From a virus: a stretch of 30,544 nt of DNA. This document shows positions 6,592 through 14,377 of this stretch, piece by piece. Within the stretch, counting starts at the first letter, position 1; every line of letters begins with the position of its first letter. The position numbers and the translations under genes were made by a program. Under the pieces are notes generated by a model, which had not been told where the DNA came from, did no database searches, and worked only from the letters and a program-made list of their open reading frames with translations. The stretch lies in the IMG/VR virus record IMGVR_UViG_3300047353_000387, positions 1 through 30,544 of that record. The stretch is one strand, 5' to 3'.

Positions 6592-6781
6592 GAATTTAAA
6601 AGACTTAATAATAGTTGTACTAGTAATTGGTGTGTTATCATTACTAGGAGTTATTATTATAGGCGACTACTATGTTGCACTACAAGAAAATAGACCAGTA
6701 GACGAAAGTGTTATCACATTAATGAAAATGGCACTTACAGGATTGATTGGTATCATCGCTGGATACATTGGAAGCAAATAA
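6584..6781 (+). CDS. Small two-segment membrane protein (65 aa)
   Basis: A GTG at 6584 gives MIKNLKDLIIVVLVIG; it follows GAGG by nine bases and overlaps the end of the preceding gene. Two hydrophobic segments (residues 6-28 and 46-63) flank a short acidic loop, a class II holin-like topology. The stop overlaps the next start (TAATG). The upstream frame extension to an ATG at 6542 would have no ribosome-binding site. Function inferred only from topology and context. Confidence 0.65.
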   Translation: MIKNLKDLIIVVLVIGVLSLLGVIIIGDYYVALQENRPVDESVITLMKMALTGLIGIIAGYIGSK

Positions 6782-7110
6782 TGACTAACGAATTAGCAAC
6801 TGCAATTAAAGACTTTGGGTTTCCGATTGTTGCCGCTATGGGGTTAGGTTATTTTGTTTATTATGTATGGAAGTGGGTAACCACTGAAATTAAACCTGTG
6901 TTAGGTGAAGCACAATCTACACTTATAAAATTAGTCGATCGTGTTAGAATGTTAGATAATGATATGATTAGACTGAACACAAAACTATCAATGGTGTTAG
7001 AATACAAAGATGAGATAGAACAAGCCTCTGGGCAAAAATTAGACATAGACGATATTCTAACTAGAAACAAAAGTTTTTCTGAAGGATTTGATAGTACAGG
7101 GAAAAAATAA
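6781..7110 (+). CDS. Small membrane protein, holin-like paralogue (109 aa)
   Basis: Starts in a TAATG overlap. Residues 12-33 (FGFPIVAAMGLGYFVYYVW) form a membrane segment, followed by an amphipathic helix (STLIKLVDRVRMLDNDMI) and a polar tail. The FGFPI start and helix layout mirror the 6313 gene. Possibly two subunits of one membrane assembly; a lysis role is plausible but not shown. Confidence 0.65.
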   Translation: MTNELATAIKDFGFPIVAAMGLGYFVYYVWKWVTTEIKPVLGEAQSTLIKLVDRVRMLDNDMIRLNTKLSMVLEYKDEIEQASGQKLDIDDILTRNKSFSEGFDSTGKK

Positions 7111-7215
7111 ATGTCTGAAGAACAAAGAAACTATTTTGCTTTGACTAAGTATGTACTGATAGGATTAATATTCAGTATTGCAGTTGGAGTTGTAGTTTCT
7201 CATATATGTTATTAA
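7111..7215 (+). CDS. Single-span membrane peptide (34 aa)
   Basis: ATG immediately follows the upstream TAA, and the stop overlaps the next start by ten bases. The peptide has a polar N-terminus (MSEEQRNYFAL) and one membrane segment (VLIGLIFSIAVGVVVSHI). Position between coupled membrane genes supports it. Function unknown. Confidence 0.55.
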   Translation: MSEEQRNYFALTKYVLIGLIFSIAVGVVVSHICY

Positions 7216-7568
7216 CATTTTTATTTTTACTTTTTGCTAAACACGCAATTTGTGATCTAGCAATTCAACGACTATTACAGTCAAACAAAGAAAAGTATTT
7301 TAATCAACAAGCACATATTCACTACTTACATCACGGCTTAGGCAGTTTGTTTGCAGGACTTGTTATTGATATTAAGTTCGCTTTTGTAATTTTTGTTTTA
7401 GACTATCTAATTCACTGGCACGTTGATTATTGTAAGACTCTTGTTCGTAAGTATTATGATCTGAAGGAAAAGGATTTGCAGTTTTGGGTATTGCAGTCTG
7501 CGGACCAGATGCTACACTACTTGACGTATATCCTATTTGCTGTTTTAGTTCTGCAATTCTACGCTTAA
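7206..7568 (+). CDS. DUF3307-like integral membrane protein (120 aa)
   Basis: Several hydrophobic segments, with His-rich motifs between them (HIHYLHHG near residue 38, LIHWHVDY near 68) and a C-terminal QSADQMLHYL segment, fit the DUF3307 family, found in phages and bacteria with no known activity. The ordered His and Asp residues suggest metal binding. It is the last gene of the plus cassette. Its 3' 197 bases overlap an opposing open frame (7372-7620). Confidence 0.65.
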   Translation: MLLTFLFLLFAKHAICDLAIQRLLQSNKEKYFNQQAHIHYLHHGLGSLFAGLVIDIKFAFVIFVLDYLIHWHVDYCKTLVRKYYDLKEKDLQFWVLQSADQMLHYLTYILFAVLVLQFYA

Positions 7569-7620
7569 TTTGTATTACACGATATTCTATATCACTTACC
7601 TGTTGCAATAAAAACTCCAT
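7372..7620 (-). CDS. Coiled-coil protein overlapping the DUF3307 gene antisense (82 aa), tentative
   Basis: An ATG at 7620, within the last codons of the adenylate cyclase gene, opens an 82-codon frame. The product has an N-terminal coiled coil (VIQIKRRIAELKQQIG), a Pro/Ser/Asn-rich middle and a charged helical end. The composition is what a real phage protein would have, but it overlaps the DUF3307 gene on the opposite strand by 197 bases. One of them could be spurious, or both are genes in a convergent overlap. Confidence 0.45.
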   Translation of the reverse strand: MEFLLQQVSDIEYRVIQIKRRIAELKQQIGYTSSSVASGPQTAIPKTANPFPSDHNTYEQESYNNQRASELDSLKQKLQKRT

Positions 7621-9643
7621 TCCAATCTTTTGGTAAGTCTTGTGTTTGCTGGAATTCACAACGTTCAATCCACATCTTATAATATCCTTCCATCTTACCA
7701 TCAAAGTGTCGCATTAAATTATTGCAAAGTTTAATTGCTTCTTTAAAGTTTTGGTTTCTATATTCGTTATGCATACGAACATGCATCTCTTGACTTTTTG
7801 TTATTGCATGTGTAACTTCAATATTTAATACTGTGTATATTGCAAGTCCAACACTTTTACCTTTGACTTGTAGATCATCTACTTTGAGATAGAAGAAGTC
7901 GTCTTTTGTTGCTTTATATGTTGCTTCTCCAACAAGTAGTAGACATCCGTACTCTTTACATTTACTTTCAATACGAGCGGCTGTACTGACTGAGTCTCCG
8001 AGGACATCGTAACTGTGTCTTTGTGTACTGCCCATTTCGCCAAGATAACCAAGGCCAGTATTAATGCCGGCACCCATACCAACAGGTGGCCTGCCTTCGC
8101 TAGTAATTTTTTCATTAAACTTCTCCACTGCGGTTAACATTTTTAATCCTGTTTGGATTGCACTCTTAGGATGATGCGGATCGTCTAGTGGTGCACCGTG
8201 AATGTGCATACTTGCATCACCAATATATTTAATAACCATACCATCTGCATCTAGTATAGGTTGCGTAATTGCATCCATATAACTATTCATAATTTTAGTT
8301 AGGCCTTTTACATCATCTCCAAAACTTTCACCTAATGGTGTAAATCCTCTTAGATCGGAGAAGCAAATTGAAACTTCTTTTTTCATACCATCTTTAATCA
8401 GTGCAGGGTTCTCTTGTAGCATACGTACTACTGTAGGTGACGCATATCCTGCGAACTGTTTCTTGATTGCTTGTTTCTCAAAAAACTCAACTACAAATCG
8501 ATTAAACGTTGCATGAAACCCTGTAATAACAGTTACAAGTACAAACCAACTCCAATCCCACAGCATTAAATGCTTCGTAAACGCAATATAAGCACCGTAC
8601 ACTGGCGTTATAGAAGTAACGAGTATCATTGCCCCAACGGCCCAGTAAGGAGCACGTACGGCTACTAATATTAACAGTAAGCCACCTACGATTGTTGCTA
8701 TCCATTCTACAAAGGTAGCATAATCAAAACGTACAATAGTGTCTCCATTTATAATAGTTTGGAGGCTAGTAGCAATAGGCATATGTCCAAATTGTTCTCC
8801 ACGTGGAGTGGCTATTACATTGGCTAACCCTTCTGCTGTAATTCCTACAATTACTGTTTTGCCTGCTAACATACTATAGTCATCTTGTGAAGCACTAACA
8901 GTTTCAAATTCTTTATTATAACGTAACCATATTCTACCATATTGATCAGTTTTAATTGTTGCATATTTTGGAACACGCATTGCAGTGATTCCACCTTGTT
9001 GTGTTTTAACTTGATAACTTGGATCACCAACAGCAACACGAATAGTTTCCATAGCAACACTAGGATATGTTTCGTCACCAACTCTCATTATAAGAGGCAC
9101 ACGTCTTACAACACCATCTATTTCTGGTACAGTTGATATTACTCCAACACCGTCTGCATTTAATCCTAATAATTCAATTGGACCTAACATACCCGGCCAT
9201 TCAAATAACCAAGGCATAGGATCGCCTATTTTAGCAACACCTCTTGGTACTGCGTTTTTATTAACACCTTGTGTTGTTCCTGTTTGAGCAATAACTACTC
9301 CATTACCTGCTAATGCTTCAGCAAGTTCTATATCTCCGCCTAGTCTATCTTCTTCAGAAAATAGTATAGGCATTACAATAATGCCAGCACCGTTTTCACG
9401 TAACTTCCAAATTATATCTGCAAGTGTTTTTCTGTTCCACGGCCACTGTCCGTATTTCTCAATTGACTTTTCGTCTATTTCTAAAATAGCAACATCTTGT
9501 GATACAGTAGGAATATCATACTGTTGTATAATATCAAAACTTTTTAATCGTAGTGTTTCTTTAACATAAGGATCAGAAAATCCTATAAAAGAAAGTACTG
9601 CTAACGTAACTAAAGCAGTTGCCCAATGTGTGATATATTTCAT
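7592..9643 (-). CDS. Class III adenylate cyclase with CHASE2 sensor (683 aa)
   Basis: Predicted to make cAMP from ATP at the inner membrane. A membrane segment (8-22) leads to a periplasmic CHASE2 domain (about 30-305), then hydrophobic segments (312-378), a cytoplasmic cyclase domain (about 420-600) and a helical repeat-like tail ending WNGVFIATGK. Metal ligands Asp430 (CFSDLRGF) and Asp476 (KYIGD), and ATP-specifying Lys472 and Asp546 (SYDVLGD), are present, as is transition-state Arg557. The transition-state Asn is Ser553, which could lower activity. No Shine-Dalgarno sequence; an AATAAATA box lies five bases before the ATG. Such a sensor cyclase is very unusual in a phage. Confidence 0.9.
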   Translation of the reverse strand: MKYITHWATALVTLAVLSFIGFSDPYVKETLRLKSFDIIQQYDIPTVSQDVAILEIDEKSIEKYGQWPWNRKTLADIIWKLRENGAGIIVMPILFSEEDRLGGDIELAEALAGNGVVIAQTGTTQGVNKNAVPRGVAKIGDPMPWLFEWPGMLGPIELLGLNADGVGVISTVPEIDGVVRRVPLIMRVGDETYPSVAMETIRVAVGDPSYQVKTQQGGITAMRVPKYATIKTDQYGRIWLRYNKEFETVSASQDDYSMLAGKTVIVGITAEGLANVIATPRGEQFGHMPIATSLQTIINGDTIVRFDYATFVEWIATIVGGLLLILVAVRAPYWAVGAMILVTSITPVYGAYIAFTKHLMLWDWSWFVLVTVITGFHATFNRFVVEFFEKQAIKKQFAGYASPTVVRMLQENPALIKDGMKKEVSICFSDLRGFTPLGESFGDDVKGLTKIMNSYMDAITQPILDADGMVIKYIGDASMHIHGAPLDDPHHPKSAIQTGLKMLTAVEKFNEKITSEGRPPVGMGAGINTGLGYLGEMGSTQRHSYDVLGDSVSTAARIESKCKEYGCLLLVGEATYKATKDDFFYLKVDDLQVKGKSVGLAIYTVLNIEVTHAITKSQEMHVRMHNEYRNQNFKEAIKLCNNLMRHFDGKMEGYYKMWIERCEFQQTQDLPKDWNGVFIATGK

Positions 9644-9648
9644 ATTTG

Positions 9649-9656
9649 TATTTATT
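9649..9656 (-). promoter_or_regulatory. Late-type promoter box (AATAAATA)
   Basis: Ends five bases before the adenylate cyclase ATG; predicts a leaderless late transcript. Confidence 0.5.
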
Positions 9657-9666
9657 TGCGTTTAAG

Positions 9667-9885
9667 TTAGTGGTCGTAAATGTAGGGACCGTCTTGTACT
9701 TTTACAGGCTTACAATAAGCAGTTACTCTGTGTTCTTTAGGTACTAGATAAGAGTATGAATAGTTTCCGTATTGTCTTGGTATGCGTTTAGCATAGTATT
9801 GACATACATCTATACTTCTAAAGTACATAGGAGATGGTTGCTGTACATCTGCTATTAACACAATTAACATAAAGGCATGTATCAA
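9667..9885 (-). CDS. Small secreted or anchored phage protein (72 aa)
   Basis: A TTG at 9885 is the likely start: it follows AGGA by ten bases and overlaps the upstream stop (TTGA). The N-terminus is hydrophobic (AFMLIVLIADV), a probable signal or anchor. The remainder (CQYYAKRIPRQYGNY, then HRVTAYCKPV) has two cysteines and matches a short family I know from marine phages, function unknown. An internal ATG at 9870 is possible but has no ribosome-binding site. Confidence 0.65.
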   Translation of the reverse strand: MIHAFMLIVLIADVQQPSPMYFRSIDVCQYYAKRIPRQYGNYSYSYLVPKEHRVTAYCKPVKVQDGPYIYDH

Positions 9886-10175
9886 CGTACTAATTTCCTA
9901 TCAATACTTGGGCGTCTAATTACTGGCTTCTTAGATACTTCTTCTTTTATAGTTGGTTCTTTTGGTTTCTTTGCTTCTGCTCTAAGTTTAATTACTTCTC
10001 TTTGCTCAAGTTGTGCTTTGAACATTTCTCTTACTTGGGGAGCATTATTAGTTGCACTTAAAAATTGTAATATACCACTCCAACTATTGCCTTTAAACAC
10101 AATATACCCGTCTTTGTATAATATGCTTTTGTTGTCTAAATTTCTAAACAAAAAGTTGTCATACTGATAATCCAA
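9882..10175 (-). CDS. Hypothetical phage protein (97 aa)
   Basis: TTG start directly after the upstream TAG, with AAGGA nine bases before it. The N-terminal half is a small mixed fold (NKSILYKDGYIVFKGN); the second half is a charged helix with a Lys/Pro-rich tail. It lies in a chain of overlapping genes 10658-9667. Function unknown. Confidence 0.65.
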   Translation of the reverse strand: MDYQYDNFLFRNLDNKSILYKDGYIVFKGNSWSGILQFLSATNNAPQVREMFKAQLEQREVIKLRAEAKKPKEPTIKEEVSKKPVIRRPSIDRKLVR

Positions 10176-10658
10176 CTACATCATTCCTTTTGCCTTTGCT
10201 ATAAAATAAATTATACTACCTATCATTATAAACGTTAATCCTAGTAATGCTGTAATTGCAATACCATTAATCATTGCCTGTCGTGCTTCTGCTTGTTTAT
10301 AAACTTCACGTTCACGCTGGGCTCTAATTTTACGTTGCATATCTTTTAGTTCATCCCATGTACCAAAACCAAAACGCATGTTTAGCATTTGTTGAAGTTC
10401 TTTTTCCATCTCCATGATTCTTTTTTCATGTATTAATAGATTAAGTGCTTCTTCTTCAACTGACCCTGCGGCTAGTAGTTTTTTAAAGATGGGTGGTTTC
10501 TTTTGTAGTTGTTGGCCTTTACGGAAATCGGATACTGAGGTATACCACTTGCCCATTTGGCCCATTACATTTTCAAAGTCTTGACCTGCACTAACAAACT
10601 TCTTAACAGTTTGAAAGGCAGTAGTTGCCGCCGCGACGGCGGTGAATGGATCTATCAA
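10176..10658 (-). CDS. Conserved marine T4-like phage membrane protein (160 aa)
   Basis: TTG start after GGGAG. The N-terminus MIDPFTAVAAATTAFQTVKK and the Ala/Gly-poor helical middle (EEEALNLLIHEKRIMEMEKE) are the hallmark of an uncharacterised protein common in marine T4-like phages. A C-terminal membrane segment (GIAITALLGLTFIMIGSIIYF) anchors it. This is one of the better taxonomic markers in the window. Its role is unknown. Confidence 0.75.
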   Translation of the reverse strand: MIDPFTAVAAATTAFQTVKKFVSAGQDFENVMGQMGKWYTSVSDFRKGQQLQKKPPIFKKLLAAGSVEEEALNLLIHEKRIMEMEKELQQMLNMRFGFGTWDELKDMQRKIRAQREREVYKQAEARQAMINGIAITALLGLTFIMIGSIIYFIAKAKGMM

Positions 10659-10680
10659 CTCGCTCTCCCTTGCTCACTAC

Positions 10681-10688
10681 TATTTATT
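10681..10688 (-). promoter_or_regulatory. Late-type promoter box (AATAAATA)
   Basis: Lies 22 bases upstream of the TTG at 10658; the predicted leader carries a GGGAG ribosome-binding site. Confidence 0.45.
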
Positions 10689-10691
10689 TGT

Positions 10692-11111
10692 TTATGATAT
10701 ATTGCACCAATACTGTTCCGCACCAGGCTGAAGTGATTCACACCCTCGTATTAATAATTCTAACATCACAGGAAGATCTTTTGCTATACCTGTTATCATA
10801 GCAAGAAAAATAAACAAGAAAAATAATATAATAGGACTTAATAAAATTAACCACCAATAGGTTCTAAGTATTCCGTGTCCGTGTTCAAGTCTGTATTCTC
10901 TTTTACGAGCAAACCATCGTACTACTATTTTGATTATTGATTTGATTCCGCCAACAAACCAATCGCCTATAAAGTGTCTAATGATTCTAACAACAATAAG
11001 TATGGGACTTGAAACTACTTCCCATATTAAAAGCAATGCGTCAACACAAAGATCAACTACATGATCTATGGTCCACCATTCTTTAAAACGTTGCCATCTA
11101 CTCTTGTTCAT
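10692..11111 (-). CDS. Membrane protein with paired hydrophobic segments (139 aa)
   Basis: Begins with a basic/aromatic helix (RWQRFKEWW), then a hydrophobic segment (21-45), an amphipathic Trp/Ile-rich stretch (49-68) and a strong membrane segment (WLILLSPIILFFLFIFLAMI, 87-107). The tail has two cysteines (RGCESL, YWCNIS). It follows the curli block and may be co-expressed with it. An AATAAATA box ends four bases before the ATG. No family recognised with confidence. Confidence 0.65.
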   Translation of the reverse strand: MNKSRWQRFKEWWTIDHVVDLCVDALLLIWEVVSSPILIVVRIIRHFIGDWFVGGIKSIIKIVVRWFARKREYRLEHGHGILRTYWWLILLSPIILFFLFIFLAMITGIAKDLPVMLELLIRGCESLQPGAEQYWCNIS

Positions 11112-11115
11112 AACG

Positions 11116-11123
11116 TATTTATT
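11116..11123 (-). promoter_or_regulatory. Late-type promoter box (AATAAATA)
   Basis: Ends four bases before the ATG at 11111, overlapping the stop of the curlin fusion gene. Confidence 0.4.
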
Positions 11124-12564
11124 ATTGTTGAACTACAGTAGTTGTACCACAACCATTTGCGTTTAAGCAAGTTTGACTTAATGAATAAGTTTGATTAGAT
11201 GACCCTTGTTGTGTAAGGTCAAGCGTTGCACTGAAACCTGACATAGATACTGAAGTATTGTGCTGTCCACTTCCATCTTGTGTAATGTCAACAGTTTGAT
11301 CACTGCCAACAGCAATTTCTACATAGTGCGAACCTGCACCTTGTTGATATAAGTCTATATCATTGTCGTCACCTTGTACACTTAGAAATGCTTTTTTATC
11401 TCCGTCATTGAGTTGACTTGCTAAAACATTGTTGTTGTCACCATCTAAATCTAATGCAAAGAAGTGTCCATTAGTTCCTACACCGTTGTTATGATTTTGT
11501 GTAACGCTTAATACATTAGTGTCACCATTAATATCAAACTCAACTCTATTATCATCTGCGCCTGATGTACTACCTTGATCAACAGTTGTTGTATTAGAGT
11601 TTCCTGTAATATCAAACAACATAACATTGTTGTTACCTTTTTGTTTTAGTGTAGTAGTGTTGTTATTTCCTGTAATATCTGCATCAACTAAACTGTTTGT
11701 TGTACTACCAACACCTGCTATTAAGTTATCATTGCCGTCTTGTACGATAGTAAGTTTATTACTGTTGCCTACTTGCTGAATGTATATGCCGTTGCCACTG
11801 TGTGTTACTGCTCTTGATGTTGTAATCTGTGTAGTCTGTGCATTGCTTATACTTGATGTGTATGATGTTGTAGCGGTCAATCCTGCTTCTTGCATTGCAC
11901 GAGTTAGGAAGTCCACCATATTATTACTATATTGATGTGTTGATAGTAACTGTCCATAACCAAATGAAACTGTGATTGATCCACCATTACTACCATAATC
12001 CCAATTATACCAAGTGTTCCAAGTACTGCTTGAACTGTTTTTGGCCATTGCTGTACCGCCACTTGCGGTAAACACTTTGTCTGGTCCTGGCAATGTGTTT
12101 TCACTTGATGTGCTTGAAGCATAATCTCCTACTGCAACTGAACCATAACAGGTATTACATCCACCTGCTATTGACATACTTCCTACACTTAATTTACTTT
12201 CAACCAACGATTCAATGTTACCTATTCTATTGGTTGCTCCGTTAGGTGCAATAATAACTAAATGGCCACCATTGCCTATCCAACTTTCATAGTTTGTTTT
12301 ACACGAACTACCACAGTTTGAAGTTCCTGCTATATCAATCACAAGTTCTTTGCCTGATAGATCACTTGAACTTACTGTGCCACTTGTACTTCCTGTAACA
12401 GTAAATCCTAAATCTTCAAGTTCGCTTTTTATATGATTGTATTGTGAACTTGTGTTTGTTCCACCTGTACTATAATATATAAATGCATCATTTGCAAATG
12501 CTTGTATAGGCAATACTAATAATAAAAATAATATACTACTGTACTTGAATAATGTCAATTTCAT
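11122..12564 (-). CDS. Secreted curlin-repeat protein with N-terminal Rossmann-like domain (480 aa)
   Basis: I choose ATG 12564 (MKLTLFKYS), which follows GGAG by nine bases and starts a signal peptide ending QAFA. Residues about 25-230 form an alpha/beta domain (YYSTGGTNTSSQYNHIKSEL, GGHLVIIAPNG) like a ThuA/GATase1-type fold, with cysteine pairs NCGSSC and GCNTC. From about 250 the chain is curlin-like repeats rich in Asn, Gln, Gly and Thr (IYIQQVGNSNKL, LTIVQDGNDN, TTLKQKGNNN). It is probably an amyloid-forming substrate of the CsgG pore below. The domain combination is unusual; the first domain could be an adhesin or enzyme. Confidence 0.8.
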   Translation of the reverse strand: MKLTLFKYSSILFLLLVLPIQAFANDAFIYYSTGGTNTSSQYNHIKSELEDLGFTVTGSTSGTVSSSDLSGKELVIDIAGTSNCGSSCKTNYESWIGNGGHLVIIAPNGATNRIGNIESLVESKLSVGSMSIAGGCNTCYGSVAVGDYASSTSSENTLPGPDKVFTASGGTAMAKNSSSSTWNTWYNWDYGSNGGSITVSFGYGQLLSTHQYSNNMVDFLTRAMQEAGLTATTSYTSSISNAQTTQITTSRAVTHSGNGIYIQQVGNSNKLTIVQDGNDNLIAGVGSTTNSLVDADITGNNNTTTLKQKGNNNVMLFDITGNSNTTTVDQGSTSGADDNRVEFDINGDTNVLSVTQNHNNGVGTNGHFFALDLDGDNNNVLASQLNDGDKKAFLSVQGDDNDIDLYQQGAGSHYVEIAVGSDQTVDITQDGSGQHNTSVSMSGFSATLDLTQQGSSNQTYSLSQTCLNANGCGTTTVVQQ

Positions 12565-13651
12565 TTTGCCCATCTCCAAGTTGATAATCTCTGTATTCAA
12601 AATCATTTTGTTGCATATTAATATTATAACCATACTGTTGATCTAAACGTAATTCATAAAAGTTTCCTAATCCATCATCACGTCTTAATACCCAGTCAGG
12701 TGCTTGGTTATATAATTCTATTCCTGTTTCAGGATCTTTACCTAATTGTATACCTTGTACTCTCGAGTCTAATGCTCCACGCATCAATCTTGCTAACTGT
12801 TGATTAATTAAATCTAATACGTTTGCAAGAAAGTTTTGTTCTAAAAAATCTATGTCTAAATCAGTCATCCAGATATCTTTAGTTTGTACAGCAAGATAGT
12901 CTGAATTAAGTTCGTCAAATTCTAAAAAGTCAAATCCTAAAAAGTCTGCAAGTTTTTCTGCTCTTATTCTTTCTTCTTCGTCTGATATTTCTACAGGCTT
13001 ACGAATGATTAATAAGTTTCCAATTAAATTTTCGTCAATGTCTAACATTAAAGGTTTGAGAGGATTATTCTTTGCTGTTTCAACTACTGTTGCCTGAAAT
13101 GCTTGATTAAGAATTACAGTACCAACATCAGAACTTACTTCAATTTCTCCTACAACACAGACTGCTGTTTTTCCATTACCGGAGCAACTAGGTAATAATA
13201 TAATTGTTGAACTACCTGTTTCATCTACAGTCATCGAAAAGTCTGTACCACGTACACCAATTACTGCTGTCGGAGTTTTGATCTTTACATTCTGTCTAGA
13301 GTTCTTAGCAATTTGTCCAGATGCGTACCTAACTGTTCCAAATGACGCTTTTAGAGAAAGACTTCCAGTTGAAGTGTTTGGATCGTATACAAATTCATCA
13401 ATAACTAGTTTACTGTTTTGTGTAACATCTACTCTTGTTTCATCTAAAAACTGAATTGCTGTTTTACCTTTTTTTGTTCTAATAGTGTCGTAACTTTCAA
13501 CTCCAGAACCTTCTTCACTAACAATCTTATCGCCAGCCTTTCTTTCGATGGTCGTGGCTCCTACTTGCTCGATTACTTCGCCAATGCTGGCAAACGCACT
13601 CGAGGTCATAGCCGTGAACAATAGTATAGTTGTTACGAACAGTCTATGCAC
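12536..13651 (-). CDS. Periplasmic FecR-domain protein (371 aa)
   Basis: GTG start four bases after the curlin stop, with AGGA upstream. Residues 1-22 are a signal peptide. A FecR domain follows (about 23-170): IGEVIEQVGATTIER, then SYDTIRTKKGKTAIQF and the typical TPTAVIGVRGTDF motif. The second half is acidic and helical and ends in a Gln-rich EIDIIQVQ segment resembling a curlin strand. FecR domains usually act in the periplasm as signal transducers; they also occur with CHASE2 cyclases such as the one at 7592. It overlaps the next gene by 29 bases. Confidence 0.85.
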   Translation of the reverse strand: MHRLFVTTILLFTAMTSSAFASIGEVIEQVGATTIERKAGDKIVSEEGSGVESYDTIRTKKGKTAIQFLDETRVDVTQNSKLVIDEFVYDPNTSTGSLSLKASFGTVRYASGQIAKNSRQNVKIKTPTAVIGVRGTDFSMTVDETGSSTIILLPSCSGNGKTAVCVVGEIEVSSDVGTVILNQAFQATVVETAKNNPLKPLMLDIDENLIGNLLIIRKPVEISDEEERIRAEKLADFLGFDFLEFDELNSDYLAVQTKDIWMTDLDIDFLEQNFLANVLDLINQQLARLMRGALDSRVQGIQLGKDPETGIELYNQAPDWVLRRDDGLGNFYELRLDQQYGYNINMQQNDFEYRDYQLGDGQNEIDIIQVQ

Positions 13652-13655
13652 AGGA

Positions 13656-14360
13656 TTAGTCGTCCTGCGTTATGTCGATTTCAGCACCGTCACCACTAGT
13701 GGTTAAACTGATTATATTATCATACAATCCACTTTGTGTAATGTTGATAAGTCCGCCATCTCCTGTATGACTATGTGTTAAAGTGTGTCCGTTAGTATCG
13801 CCGTCATCATTAATGTCAATCACTGCTGTATTACCTGCACTACCTTGACTATTTGAAATGTCGATATCTGCTATTGCACTTTTACCGTCTACTGTTAGTG
13901 TAACTGTTTCTGATGCACCACTTGTGATATCTATTGTACCAGTGAAGTTTTCTGCGTCTGCCGCTTCACCTACACTTACATTAATATCTGCACTTGAACC
14001 TGTTATGTCAATACTCAAACTTACAGTATCACAGTTTCCTGCTCCTGCACTATCACAGAGTAATGCTACATCATTACTGTTACCAGTAAGATCAATATTA
14101 CCTGTGTAAGTTACACCTTTAACTATTGCTGATACAACGTTAGCACCACCAATTTGGTCAATGTTAAACGTCATAGCGTTACCAGCAAGAGTCACACCAG
14201 TTTGTGCTGTACCGATTACGTTGTTTTGTCCGTCTTGTGATATATCTAAATCTAAGTTGTTACCTGACTGTTGAATGTATATGTCATTCGCAAATCCAGA
14301 CCCAACTGAGAAAAAGAATAATACAAAACCCATCATTATATATTTTACTTTATTTTGCAT
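13656..14360 (-). CDS. Curlin-like amyloid repeat protein (234 aa)
   Basis: AAGGAG six bases before the ATG. A signal peptide (MGFVLFFFSVGSGFA) precedes a first canonical curlin repeat (IYIQQSGNNLDLDISQDG, near 27-44). Later repeats are Asp/Thr/Gly-rich and more degenerate, closing with LINITQSGLYDNIISL and EIDITQDD. It is likely the CsgA/CsgB-type subunit exported by CsgG and, in this low-complexity form, able to assemble into beta-sheet fibres outside the cell. It is longer than E. coli CsgA (151 aa). Which curlin subunit it corresponds to cannot be told. Confidence 0.8.
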   Translation of the reverse strand: MQNKVKYIMMGFVLFFFSVGSGFANDIYIQQSGNNLDLDISQDGQNNVIGTAQTGVTLAGNAMTFNIDQIGGANVVSAIVKGVTYTGNIDLTGNSNDVALLCDSAGAGNCDTVSLSIDITGSSADINVSVGEAADAENFTGTIDITSGASETVTLTVDGKSAIADIDISNSQGSAGNTAVIDINDDGDTNGHTLTHSHTGDGGLINITQSGLYDNIISLTTSGDGAEIDITQDD

Positions 14361-14377
14361 TCTCGCTCCTTGTTCTT

